This document shows positions 21,631 to 31,922 of a stretch of DNA of 64,000 nt, in pieces. The notes under the pieces were generated by a model that ran no database searches, had not been told where the DNA came from, and was given only the letters and a program-made list of their open reading frames with translations. Position numbers and translations under genes: made by a program. The first letter of the stretch is position 1. Each line of letters begins with the position of its first letter. Origin of the DNA: Stenocarpella maydis (lineage: Eukaryota; Ascomycota; Sordariomycetes; Diaporthales; Diaporthaceae); assembly GCA_002270565.1 (NCBI GenBank), contig NQMI01000047.1, positions 165,223 through 229,222 on the forward strand. Direction: 5' to 3'.

Positions 21631-23940
21631 ATGGCTCTGGACTCTACTCCTGCTCCACAAGCATCGGTTTCTAAGCCCCACCGCCTGACATCGACATATC
21701 AAGAGAATATGGACCTCGCCTCGGAAGGCTCCGCCGCCAGGCGATTCATCGCGAGGCTGGAGGTGCCGCCCCCGAAGGGCAACACCTACGCCATCACCCA
21801 GTGGGTCAATGCCGACCTTATCCCGATGGACAGCTCGAGGAGGACTTGGAACGGGTGGAAGTACGTCGTGTACTGGGCAACCGGAGGCAAGCCTTCCTTC
21901 CCCCCCCGAGAAACCACCTCATCGCTCCGATACTTACACCGGGTCCACGCAACCAGGCTTTGCCATCTACAACTACAACACGGGCTCCGCCCTCATCGCC
22001 TACGGCCTGAGCGCCAAGCAGGCACTCGCCGCGGGCATCCTCAGCCCCATCGTGCTGGTCACCATGTGCATCCTGTGCGGCGTAAGTCCCAGCCCCTGCC
22101 CCAAAACCGCCCTCCTTGTCGCCCCCCCCCCTTCCCGGCCGGGCCCCGTTCTTATTACTGACTGACGGGGTGTGCCCCGCCGTCTGACCAGTGGCCCGGC
22201 GGCTCCCACCACATCACCTACACCGTCGTGTGCCGGCTGGCCTGGGGCATGCGCGGGAGCTGGTTCGCCGTCTTCTTCCGGGTGATGCCGGCGGTGGTCT
22301 GGGACGGCATCGAGGCCTGGTGGGGCGCCCAGGCCATATCGACCATGATCGGGACGTGGTCCCTCCGCTGGGCGGCCTGGCGGCACCCCCTCGCGGGCGG
22401 GACCATGGAGCTCAAGGACTTTGTCGGCTTCGTCCTCTACCACCTCGTCTTCCTCGGCGTCATGTGGCTGCCCCCCGAGAAGCTGCACCGCCCCTTCCAC
22501 GTCTCCTTTGTCGGCTTCACCATGGTCATCATCGGCCTCGTCATCTGGTCGACGCACGCGGCCCGCGGCGGCGGCGAGTACTTTGCGGCCGACTACAAGC
22601 CCCCCTCGGTGCTGGCAGGCTCCATAGGTGAGTGACGTCCCCCGGTGTTCCCGCGGCGGGCTGTGTACATATGCAGGGGCGCGAAGAGCGCGCGCAGGAG
22701 CTGACAGCGAACGCAACCGTGCAGGTTGGGCATCCGTGTACGGCGCCACCGCGGTCCTGGGCAACACGGCGGTCGTGACCATGGGGGGCTCCGCCTGGTG
22801 CCGGTTCAGCAGCGACAACCGCAGGTCGATGGTGGCGCAGGCCGTCGCCTGCCCCGTCTTCATCTACGCGGCGTTCGCCCTCGGGATCCTGGTGACCTCG
22901 GCCTCGAGCGGCGTGCTCGGGGAGGCCTACTGGCAGCCGTTCCTGCTGCTGCGCGAGATCCAGGCGCACTACGGCAACTCCGCGGGGTCCCGCGCCGCCG
23001 TCTTCTTTGCCTCCGCGGCCCTGGCGCTGGCCCAGGTCACCGTCAACATGATCCTGAATAGTGTGGCCGCTGCCATGTATGTGTCTGTTTCCGACCCTGT
23101 CTCCGGGCCCCCCTCCTGGCGCCATGGGGGTTGCATTCTTTTGCTGACGAGCTGGTCTGGACGGGTAGGGACATGGCAAGCTATAGCCCAAAGTGGCTTA
23201 CGATCCGAAGATGCAGCTACATCATTGCTTGCTTGGGGATATGTACCAACCCCTGGCAGATAACCACCACTGCGGCCACTTTCATCCAGGTGGGTTGGCT
23301 GTGTACCTAGTGTGATGAGCCCCCGGTGGCCTCTAACGTCTTGTGCACACAGGTCCTCTCAGGCTTCGGGACGTTCTACGGCCCCATCTCGGGCATCCTG
23401 GTGGCGGACTTTTGGATTGTTAGAAAACGCCTGGTCAAGATGAGAGACCTATACATCGGAAATGACGAGAGCATATACTGGTACTGGAAGGGGTGAGTGG
23501 CGTTGAGCATCTCCCCGAGAGAGCACAGGTCTGACTGGCATACTCCTCACTACAGGTACAACTGGCGCGCGTTCGTGACGTTCGCCGTGTCCATCGCGCC
23601 CGCACTGCCCGGCTACATCATGAGCTGCGCGGACATCGGCGGGGAGCCAAACAACGCGATGAAGCTCTCCCGGCTCGGGTTCATCACCGGCTTCGTGGTC
23701 GCCGTGGTGGTCTACCCCCTCCTGAGCCTCATCTCCCCGCCGCCGGGCCTGGGGGAGGGGGTGGACCACCATGATGAGGACACGTTTGTCCTGCCGAGCG
23801 CGTATGACCAGAGCAGGCCGACGCAGGGCAGGTTCTCGTTCGCCGAGGCCGTGGCTGATGCGGACTCGAGGGACAGCGACAATGGCCCAGGGGGGCAGAA
23901 GGCGGCCGGGACGGAGAAGAGCCTGTCACTGCACTTCTGA
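21631..23940 (+). CDS. NCS1 family permease (nucleobase/nucleoside/allantoin type), 7 exons
   Basis: Plasma-membrane proton symporter of the NCS1 (Fur/Fcy) family, predicted to import a nucleobase, nucleoside, allantoin or related compound. Exons: 21631-21886, 21957-22081, 22192-22627, 22725-23076, 23169-23289, 23353-23492, 23556-23940 (1815 nt, 604 residues). The cytosolic N-terminus carries TQWVNADLIPMDSSRRTW, followed by TM1 (YWATGGFAIYNYNTGSALIA), as in the family. Further signatures are CRLAWGMRGSWF, the TM6 region (GWASVYGATAVLGNTAV), NPWQITTTAATFIQVLSGFG and TFYGPISGILVADFWIVRK. The first intron uses a GC-AG pair (donor GCAAGC); it is the only choice I found that restores TM1. The other five are GT-AG with GTAAGT, GTGAGT, GTATGT, GTGGGT and GTGAGT donors. 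It lies in tandem behind the 6PGDH gene. Substrate is not predictable from sequence alone. Confidence 0.93.
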
Positions 23941-24699
23941 TATGTGTTGTCGTTGCGTGGCTGTAAATTACCTGTTGGTTCGGGGCAACAAGATGTTAAT
24001 GTGTCGAGTTTAGCCAATTTGTGCTTACATCTCACAGCCTTATCCTAAATCTGGATGTCTCGCTCAGAGCAGGAGTGCCAGTCTACAAAGGATTCTACTT
24101 TGCAACTAGCCCGCCAAAACTGCAGGCCAGGATACGTTAGCTTGGCGGCATGGTTGGTCGGATAGTTGAGAATTGGGAATTGTATTTGTAACAACTACTT
24201 GGTCCTCGCGAATATTACTGATATATGATGAAAAGGTGTTAGTTAGTCTTGGGCAGGCCAAAGTTGGACCCCTGCCCTGCAATAAGATAGGGGCCTCAAG
24301 CTGGGGCTGGCCCTCGGCTGCAGGTACGGGGGACAATGTACACACTAGTACACGCTGGTAGACACCAGTACAGACTGGTACAGGATATGAGTACTAGTAC
24401 ATACCAGCACATAGTGTACTTGGGGGACCCCAGGTGCGCTAATGCTAATGCGTGGGTCGCCGGCAATGGACCGTTGTGCTGCTGTGTCATCCTTTCAAAT
24501 GTCAACATCAACACCAGAATATTTGTTTCTCTTCCTCACTTTCTCTCGGCTCGCAGCAGCCACCGCAGTCCTTTGTCGATACCATCGCGTTCCAATCTCT
24601 GTCTCGCCGCCTACTTCTTCTCTCTCTTTCCTTCTCTTGTACTTGGTTTGTTCCCCCCCTCTCCTTCTCCATGTCGCGGTGGCATTCGTCTTGAGCTTC
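23941..24699. other. Intergenic and leader of the Ted1-like gene
   Basis: Region 24335-24420 is packed with GTAC-containing words (ctagtaca, accagtac, ggtaca, gtactagtac) forming imperfect inverted repeats. From about 24480 to 24680 it is strongly CT-rich, as expected of a fungal 5' leader. The frame of the downstream gene stays open back to an ATG at 24442. Confidence 0.45.
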
Positions 24700-26529
24700 A
24701 TGTTCTCCCCTTTTCATCTGGCCCGTCTTCGCAATGGCCTGCGACTCGTCTTCCCCGTGTCGCTGGCCCTGAGCCTGCTCCTGACCGTCTACCTGTACTT
24801 TTACCCTGCCTTTCTGTCCTGCGCATTTCCCCTGCCTCAGCCCAGTGCCGCGGGCTCGTCAGCCTTCCTCGAGACGGCCAAGCTCCACCTGCCCTTCACC
24901 GACCCGACCGCGACGATACCAGAGCAGGATGGCCATGTAAAGCCTCTGCGGATAGCCCCGTTCCGACTGCTGGCCATCGGCGACCCCCAGCTCGAGGGCG
25001 ACACGTCCATCCCCAACTACTACGCCGAGTCGTCCTTCCCACACCTCAAGAGCTTCTACTCCCACCTGGTCTCCCGCAGCGATGACCATCCGACGTTTCG
25101 CTCGAGCAAGAAACAGGCCTTCCATGACCTTGTCGACTTCTACTTCGACGACATACCAAACACCTTCGAGAGCGTGCGCAAGCGCATCGACCTGTGGGGC
25201 AACGATTTCTACCTCGCCCACATGTACAGGACCATGAACTGGTGGACTGTCCCTACACACACCACCGTCCTGGGAGACCTGGTGGGCAGCCAATGGATCT
25301 CAAACACCGAGTTTGAGCGGAGGGCATGGCGTTACTGGAACCGCGCCTTCGGCGGTGGCCATCGCGTGCCTGACGAGAGCGCTACGTGGCCGGCCGACGA
25401 GTACGAACTGGCCGGATACCTGGGCAGGAGCGTCTACAACGAGACGTGGCAGCGGCGCATCATCAACGTCGCGGGGAACCACGACATCGGCTACGCGGGC
25501 GACCTGAATAGCGAGCGCATGGACCGCTTCGAGCGCGTCTTCGGCAAGGCGAACTACGAGCTGCGCTTCGAGCTGCCCACATCGGCCCTCTCCCCCGCCG
25601 GCGCGAGCACCATCCGCAACGACACCGCCGGAGGCGGCGAGAACCATGACGAGAACTACAACGGCCAGGACGACCGCCTGGTGCCCGAGCTGCGCCTCGT
25701 CGTCCTCAACGACATGAACCTCGACACGCCTGCCCAGTCCTCCGAGCTGCAGGACCAGACCTACCGCTTCGTCAACGACATCATCAGCACCTCCACCGCC
25801 GTCGAGTTCAGGGGCCACGCCACCGTCCTCCTGACCCACGTGCCCCTGTACAAACCCGAGGGCGTCTGCGTCGACGCCCCGCTCTTCACCTTCCACGACG
25901 GCGACGGAACCCTCAAGGAGCAGAACCAGCTGTCGGCCGACGCGTCCCGCGGCATCATCGAGGGCATCTTTGGCCTCAGCGGTGACCCCACGGCGCCCGG
26001 CGGCGGCCAGGGCAGGAGGGGGGTTATACTCAACGGCCACGACCACGAGGGCTGTGACACGTACCACTTCATCAACCAGAGCCAGGGGGACGGCGACGCC
26101 GACGGGCAGTGGCAGGTCAGGCGCTTCCCCGAGGCCGCCGCCGCCGGCCTCCCCGCCCGGGCCGCGCTGCCCGGCATTAGGGAGCTCACGGTGCGGAGCA
26201 TCATGGGCGGGTACGGCGGCAACGCCGGCCTGCTGAGCGCCTGGTTCGACGAGGACGCGTGGGAGTGGAGGTTTGAGTTTGACAACTGCGCCCTGGGCAC
26301 CCAGTACGTCTGGTGGGGGACCCACGCGCTGGACCTGGTCACGGCCGGGCTCGGGCTGGCGTACGGGGCCGTCTGCCTGCTGAGCCCCCGCGTGGAGGAG
26401 GGGAAGATGCTGGCCGTGGCTGGGGGTCGGGGGGAGAAGAAGAATGTCGGCGCAGGGGCGAATGGCCATGTTACCAAACCCCAGGGGCCGGCTGCTGGTG
26501 GGGTGGTGCCGGCGGAGGAGCCTGAATGA
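24700..26529 (+). CDS. ted1: Ted1/Cdc1-type ER metallophosphoesterase
   Basis: Calcineurin-like phosphoesterase of the Ted1 type, which in yeast trims ethanolamine phosphate from GPI anchors in the ER so that GPI proteins can be exported. The 609-residue model starts at ATG 24700, so that MFSPFHLARLRN precedes a single signal-anchor (LVFPVSLALSLLLTVYLYFY); the upstream frame to 24442 is CT-rich and leader-like. Metal-binding blocks appear in order: GDPQLEGD (about residue 93), GDLVGSQW (about 192), NVAGNHDIGYAGD (about 256), LLTHVPLYK (about 377) and NGHDHEGCDTYH (about 444). A C-terminal hydrophobic segment (LVTAGLGLAYGAVCLL) is probably a second membrane span. Intronless. Low-complexity acidic inserts occur between blocks. 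Assignment to Ted1 rather than Cdc1 rests on the block wording. Confidence 0.88.
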   Translation: MFSPFHLARLRNGLRLVFPVSLALSLLLTVYLYFYPAFLSCAFPLPQPSAAGSSAFLETAKLHLPFTDPTATIPEQDGHVKPLRIAPFRLLAIGDPQLEGDTSIPNYYAESSFPHLKSFYSHLVSRSDDHPTFRSSKKQAFHDLVDFYFDDIPNTFESVRKRIDLWGNDFYLAHMYRTMNWWTVPTHTTVLGDLVGSQWISNTEFERRAWRYWNRAFGGGHRVPDESATWPADEYELAGYLGRSVYNETWQRRIINVAGNHDIGYAGDLNSERMDRFERVFGKANYELRFELPTSALSPAGASTIRNDTAGGGENHDENYNGQDDRLVPELRLVVLNDMNLDTPAQSSELQDQTYRFVNDIISTSTAVEFRGHATVLLTHVPLYKPEGVCVDAPLFTFHDGDGTLKEQNQLSADASRGIIEGIFGLSGDPTAPGGGQGRRGVILNGHDHEGCDTYHFINQSQGDGDADGQWQVRRFPEAAAAGLPARAALPGIRELTVRSIMGGYGGNAGLLSAWFDEDAWEWRFEFDNCALGTQYVWWGTHALDLVTAGLGLAYGAVCLLSPRVEEGKMLAVAGGRGEKKNVGAGANGHVTKPQGPAAGGVVPAEEPE

Positions 26530-29500
26530 CCGTGGTATTGCGGGTGGATATATCATAGTAATAGTTGTCGATAAGTGCGTTGTCTCGAAGATATACCCCA
26601 GCATTTTTTGTATGCGAAATAGATGCCGTTGCATAGTTCCCTCTGGTGGCCAATGTCAAGACGGTAGCCGAGTACGACCGTGTGATCTGCCACAAATTAT
26701 CCCAATGGCTCTATAGATAATGAAGTGGGCGCCTTACTGCCAGCTATTGTAGCTGTTAGGTCAAGGCTTCCAACTGCTACATAGGAGATATCATATTATA
26801 ATATTATATAGTTATTTTTAATAATATTTTCGTAGCTTTATATTATTATTGTTATTAGGTTTAATTGTATTATATAGTTATATGAAATAACTCTCTCCCT
26901 CCTGGCAAGCATATGTGACCCGATACATCACCGTAATCCAGCATAACCAAATCCTCAGTGTAGAAGAGCGGCATGCAGACTTTGTATGTTCTATTCTCCC
27001 CACGGCAGCGCCGTCTAACTCAGATATGCTATGTGCTTCATAGCTTCCCGTGAGCTCAGGCCTACGGCCCCCATGTCTAACCCATTCCTCCAGCAATTGT
27101 GGTCGCTGTTGTGGCGACAACTCGGTATGCGCTTGCCTGGCTCTGATGTCTCTGCTGTCTGGTCCTATTGTTAACTCGGTGCCTCTCATGTCAGCGGCTG
27201 CTTGCTTGGTAGCCGACTTTTCAGGATTGTTGAACTTGTCCAATTGATGAGCCGAGAGATCCTGACCAAGTGTCTCGCTATGAACCAACCAAGTACCACC
27301 AGCAGGAGCAACCACACGAACCACCCGTTCACTTATACCCCTTTATCTGCCCCACAGTCAGGCTTGGGGCAAAAAACCGTTGTGGTCACGCGAGGGCTCG
27401 TCTCTGTCCCGGAGACCAATACGGACAAGGTCGATGTGCGAGACAGGGCTGAGCTGGCTGGACACAAACGCCGATGTTATATAACGCTGACGGCAATGCC
27501 AGGCCGCCCCGCGGAATCCGATGACACCGTGGTGGACGAGACCGTGATAGGTAAGAACTCGGTGCAATCTCCAGGCCCACATACCCTACCGCCTAGGCAA
27601 CAACCCCCTGAGATAGCGATGAGTTATCTTTCTAACAATTGCTCAAGCGGTATGGATGGCTTACCTCCGAGGCTTGAAGGGCAGGCGAACCAGTCTTGAT
27701 CACAATACACTGAGAGGAAAGTGGAATGAATTCGTTTTACCCCGCTCACACAAAACCCTGTGCTACTTAAAGTGCATTCTATCTTTCCTAACGTGATATT
27801 GCCACATGTTACACAAAAGGTGACACTACGCCTTGTGCCACCCTCTACCTGCTCACTTAAGTATATTGTGATACTATAGTGTAAGAGCCGAATGCATGAC
27901 ACCTAATAAGATATTTGAATGTCGAATAGCGCAGCATCAGCCCTCCCAAAAGGTCCACCTCAAGCAATGGATATCATCGATTTCATGCATTAATTCATTT
28001 GTGAAACTCTCATACCGAATCTAAAAGCTTCATTCGCAGTATGATACCAATACCATCAGTTTTGCAGAGTTGTAAGGAAACTTAAGGTACTAGAACCTAG
28101 CGTCTAAAGGGGGGCTGGGGGATAGTACCCAGCACCTCACCGGATTACGCCTTGGGGCACACTCCAAAGATCTAGACCGTGACAGGGTTAGGCATGCCAA
28201 AATTATTGGAGTAGTAGAACTTCCCTTGAACGCTCGGAAATCGGTGTCGTGGCGCCAACGATAGCAGCACATTGTGGATTGTGCGTTCCAAAGTTGGGAG
28301 AAGCGGGCTTCCTGAATCAGCCGCTCACACGCACAAGGGGACTGTGAACGCTGCGACCCGGTGATGAAGGTAGGACTCTGGAACGGCCGGCTCCAATGTG
28401 GGTTGAAACGTCCAGGCTTGTCTTTCTACTGTAAAATATTCGGTATAACGTTCAAATTTACAAACTATAACACAAATTTCAGCTCCCTCCACATGTAATG
28501 GCTTTGGGAAGACAACGAGAAACTCTGGGTCAGGTCACAGCCTCTTCTGCGTGAGACTTTGCTCAGAATATGCAGAGTAAAATTACAATACTTGTACCAG
28601 ACCATCAAAGGTTCTAATTGTCCTTCAGAGTGTCTCTTTTTAGTACGAACTCGGTGGTGATTGCCATTGTGCCAGGGAATCGGCCATGAGCAGGCAGGGG
28701 TTTTTCCAAGTAGAGAGCCGATTTCCAAGTGTTGTTGAACACTGGACCTTGGACCTTACAAGCAAAGAGGCCTGTACTCCCTGGAAGGGAAATGCCCCGG
28801 CCTAAGGCGCGTGATCATAGGGTGCAGTAGTTCAGTCGACTATGCCAGAAGACGATGAGAACAAAGTCAAAATAGGCCAACGGTTTTTCGGATACCAGGT
28901 TAGACTCCCAGAGAAATTGAAACTGGCCGTTATACTTGAGCAGAACTGTTACAGGCCAAAGATTTTGTCCACGACCTTCATTTTCTCGTAGCCAACATAG
29001 CGTCTATGCAGGTTCAGAGACTAGTGGAAGCGACAGGAGACGAGAAACAAGCAGCATCCTCAATTAGTGGGATTCTACAGTATCTGTGAATGCAGGATGG
29101 TCTAATAACAAACTTACACCAACCAGTTAGAATGTTCAGGCGCATAGCTACACAGAAGGGCCACTTCTCGTTTGTGCAATAACTTACAAACGGATAACTT
29201 CGCCTTGCGGGCCATTTAGTACTGTGATGCAACCACCAGCCCACTCGATACAAGGCGGCTATTCCAGGTGTGGCAGCGTGTTTGCAGATGGTTCATGGCC
29301 GCCGGCTCAGGTTTAGTCGCACCCGACCATGACGTCTTGAGACCGTCCGCCTGGACCGTCGGGTTACACATATGTCTACATGTACGTCTGAGGATCCGTC
29401 AGCCTGGGCTGATACCTGCCAGTGATTGTGGCGTAAAGGATCTCTTGCTCGGCATTGCAATCTTAGTTAATAGGTGACGGCATATAACCCATATGCTGGC

Positions 29501-30891
29501 GGGCTATATTTCAGCGCCTGAGCAGGCGAACCGGTTTTTTTTTTATGGGGGGGGGGAGGAGCGTTTGGTTGTACTATTATATTACCACCTAAACAAAACG
29601 AGCTAGTGTATCCAGCTGCCAAATCTCGGCGGCCCCGCTCGTCCGGTCTTGTGTAACGGCCAGGCAGATTTTGGACAAGCTGTGGAGCAGGAAGATTCCC
29701 AGGAGGTGCCCGTGCGGCTGAAATTGACGCAGAGTACTTAGGTGTGCAACCCGCGGCCTGTTGGGTCTCAAGCCACGAGATCGGCTGCGCCTCTGGGGCC
29801 AAAGGACAACCCAAGGAGGCTCAATAGAGGCCATATAATTCAAGGCTGCGGTTAAAACGGGGGGAAACACTCCTACATGTGCCGTTAACAACCCGCCCTA
29901 TAGGAAAAGCCAGTTCAATTGAGTTTTCGCTCCCACATTTCGGAATATCGCGACCTGTCGGTGAGCTTGACGCAGAGCCAAATAAGCACACCTTGCCCTA
30001 GCATGACATTATGATCGGCACAACGCGCAGCCCACTGAAGGCGATAAATAAGGCTCGATCCGTTGAAAGCCACCCAAGGAAGGGCACAATGCAGAACCAA
30101 GGCTGCATACTTTGGCTGCGATGTGCCCCTGCTGGAGGTCATCCACACAACACTCCACCAGGAGAAGGTGCCAAACGTATATTGATGTGATTTTTGATCG
30201 AGTCAATATGTCATGTCATTCAATTCCATTGCTCTGTGTTGTTCAGCGCAACAACGTACTAGCCGCTAAGATGACTAGGCTCAACGGTACCGAAAGTTCA
30301 GATGAAACCTTGCGGCGACGGAGTCAGACCTAATCCCTGCATAGTGTAACATTTCATCATGAGCTGAAGAAGACAATGGGGGCGTACCGACGGATCTACA
30401 GATAGGTAATTAATGAGCGTCTTTCAGGCTTGAGCAGTCTCACCTTGCACGTGGCACTAAGAATGCTGCCTCCTCCACCCCCCCCCCCCTTTAACAACCC
30501 TCAAAAACGAAAAAGAAAACGCGTGTGTTCGGAGTGAACATTTCAGCTTGTTAGTTAGGCAGGTGGTGATCAAGACTCATCAGGGAGCAGGGTGTGACCA
30601 AGCCGGGGGTTGGTCACATTCATGGATATTATCATAAATATGCCTGCATTCGGTATGTTCACAAGAACCAACTACCGCTTTTGCTATGGCTGAACGGATA
30701 AATATCCGCGATACATACATCGTGGTAATATATCAAAAAAGAATTGAACCACCAAATGACACATGACTCATGTGAAAAAATCGTGCCGTATGTGTATGAA
30801 GGAAGCCGCACATCGAGTCTCTGACCGTATTCTTCAGCAGACAAGATGGGCGGCGTGCATGCCAAAACCTGCACGCCCATGCTTGGCCAGT
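26530..30891. other. Long gene-free region
   Basis: About 4.4 kb without a gene I can support. Region 26780-26890 is nearly pure AT. A 165-codon open frame at 27202-27699 has no recognisable motif. A poly-T/poly-G junction lies at 29535-29556 and a poly-C run at 30478-30489. No tRNA or conserved element recognised. Confidence 0.4.
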
Positions 30892-31749
30892 TTATTTGCC
30901 AAACAGTCCGCCAAAGCGACCGCCACCGGTCTTCTTGTCTTCACCAGCCGCAGCACCAGCATCGCCCCCGGCGGCCCCGCCAGCCGCCGCCCCACCAGCG
31001 GCGTTCCCGGTGCCGGCCTGCTTTGCCATCTGCGCGAGGAAGGTGGCGGACTCGCCGGCGTCGGCCCCGTACGTCAGGTGGGCCGCGGTGATGGTCAGGG
31101 TGCCGTTGCAGACGAGGTCGCCCGTCGCGCAGAAGATCTTGGTCTGGGCGACGGGGTAGCCCGGGATCTGGAGGTTGTCCTGCTCGGCGCGGGTGAAGCC
31201 CCACAGGACGACGCCGGCGACCTTGGCCCGCTGCGCGGCGGGCATCTGCTGGATGGCGTTGTCGACGACGGCGGAGCCCTGGCTGTAGCCGCCCATGACG
31301 ATGGTGGTGTCCGGGCACTGCGTGGCGGCCAGGTTCACGATCTTGAGGGCCGCCTGGATCGACTGGTCGTTGGTGTTCTTGGGCAGGAAGTTGGGCGCGA
31401 GGTCGGCGCCGTAGCCGTCCTCGGAGCCCACGCCCTGGCAGGCGACCTGCCCGGCGCCCGCCGTGGTCTTGAGAGCTGCGCAGGTCTGCGGGCCCACGAT
31501 GGCGCCCTGGGGAACGCTCGTGTCAGCATACATCACACAGCCTGAGTACACTGCCCAGCATATATATCTTACCATGTTTGAGGCTTCGGTAGAGCCTCGG
31601 GCCATGATGAAGGTGACCGGCTTGCAGTCGCCATTCTTCAGATCGTTGGAAATAACGCCTCCTTGTCGGGCTTCGAGCGAGACATAGTCGTTGGGGAGGG
31701 CCGCAACAGCGGTGATGCCGACAATAACATTCAGGATAGCGGCCTTCAT
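30892..31749 (-). CDS. Cutinase (CE5), 2 exons
   Basis: Secreted serine esterase that hydrolyses plant cutin polyesters or related esters. Exons 31749-31573 and 31506-30892 give 263 residues. The 66 bp intron (GTAAGA...CCCCAG) has no stop and a length divisible by three. Signal peptide is about residues 1-17, followed by a short propeptide ending SLEARQ. The triad is Ser135 in GGYSQGSAV, Asp189 in CATGDLVCNGT and His202 in AAHLTYG. The oxyanion region is TFIMARGSTEASNM. Cysteines at positions typical for two disulfides are present. Unlike classical ~220-residue cutinases it has a ~45-residue Gly/Ala-rich tail ending KKTGGGRFGGLFGK, probably flexible. A TATAAAG lies about 170 nt upstream. Family assignment is firm; actual substrate is inferred. 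Confidence 0.95.
   Translation of the reverse strand: MKAAILNVIVGITAVAALPNDYVSLEARQGGVISNDLKNGDCKPVTFIMARGSTEASNMVRYICWAVYSGCVMYADTSVPQGAIVGPQTCAALKTTAGAGQVACQGVGSEDGYGADLAPNFLPKNTNDQSIQAALKIVNLAATQCPDTTIVMGGYSQGSAVVDNAIQQMPAAQRAKVAGVVLWGFTRAEQDNLQIPGYPVAQTKIFCATGDLVCNGTLTITAAHLTYGADAGESATFLAQMAKQAGTGNAAGGAAAGGAAGGDAGAAAGEDKKTGGGRFGGLFGK
31507..31572 (-). other. Cutinase intron, 3n and stop-free
   Basis: 66 bp with donor GTAAGA and acceptor CCCCAG. Retention would add 22 residues right after the oxyanion-loop region without a frameshift. The inserted sequence has no cutinase-like residues, so splicing is assumed to be the normal outcome. Confidence 0.85.
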
Positions 31750-31915
31750 CGTGGAAGTGGTGTTGTTGCTAAAACACGACTGGAGGATAGGGAATGACTG
31801 AGGCTGTGAAGTAAAGCGATGGCGGCCTGGCCAAAATATGTAATCGAATGAGAGGCTGGTTGTCGCGTTGGTGATCCGTTCCGTCCTATCCCCAAGGCTG
31901 GCGGCGTTGTCTACT

Positions 31916-31922
31916 CTTTATA
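31916..31922 (-). promoter_or_regulatory. TATA box of the cutinase gene
   Basis: TATAAAG on the minus strand within GGTGTATAAAGAG, about 167-173 nt upstream of the ATG at 31749. Confidence 0.5.

Noticed and set aside
25300..26634. 444-codon minus-strand frame opposite the Ted1-like gene
   Set aside because: GC3 shadow; no family signature.
27202..27699. 165-codon plus-strand frame
   Set aside because: No recognisable motif, low-complexity Thr/Pro content and no supporting splice or promoter context. Left unannotated.
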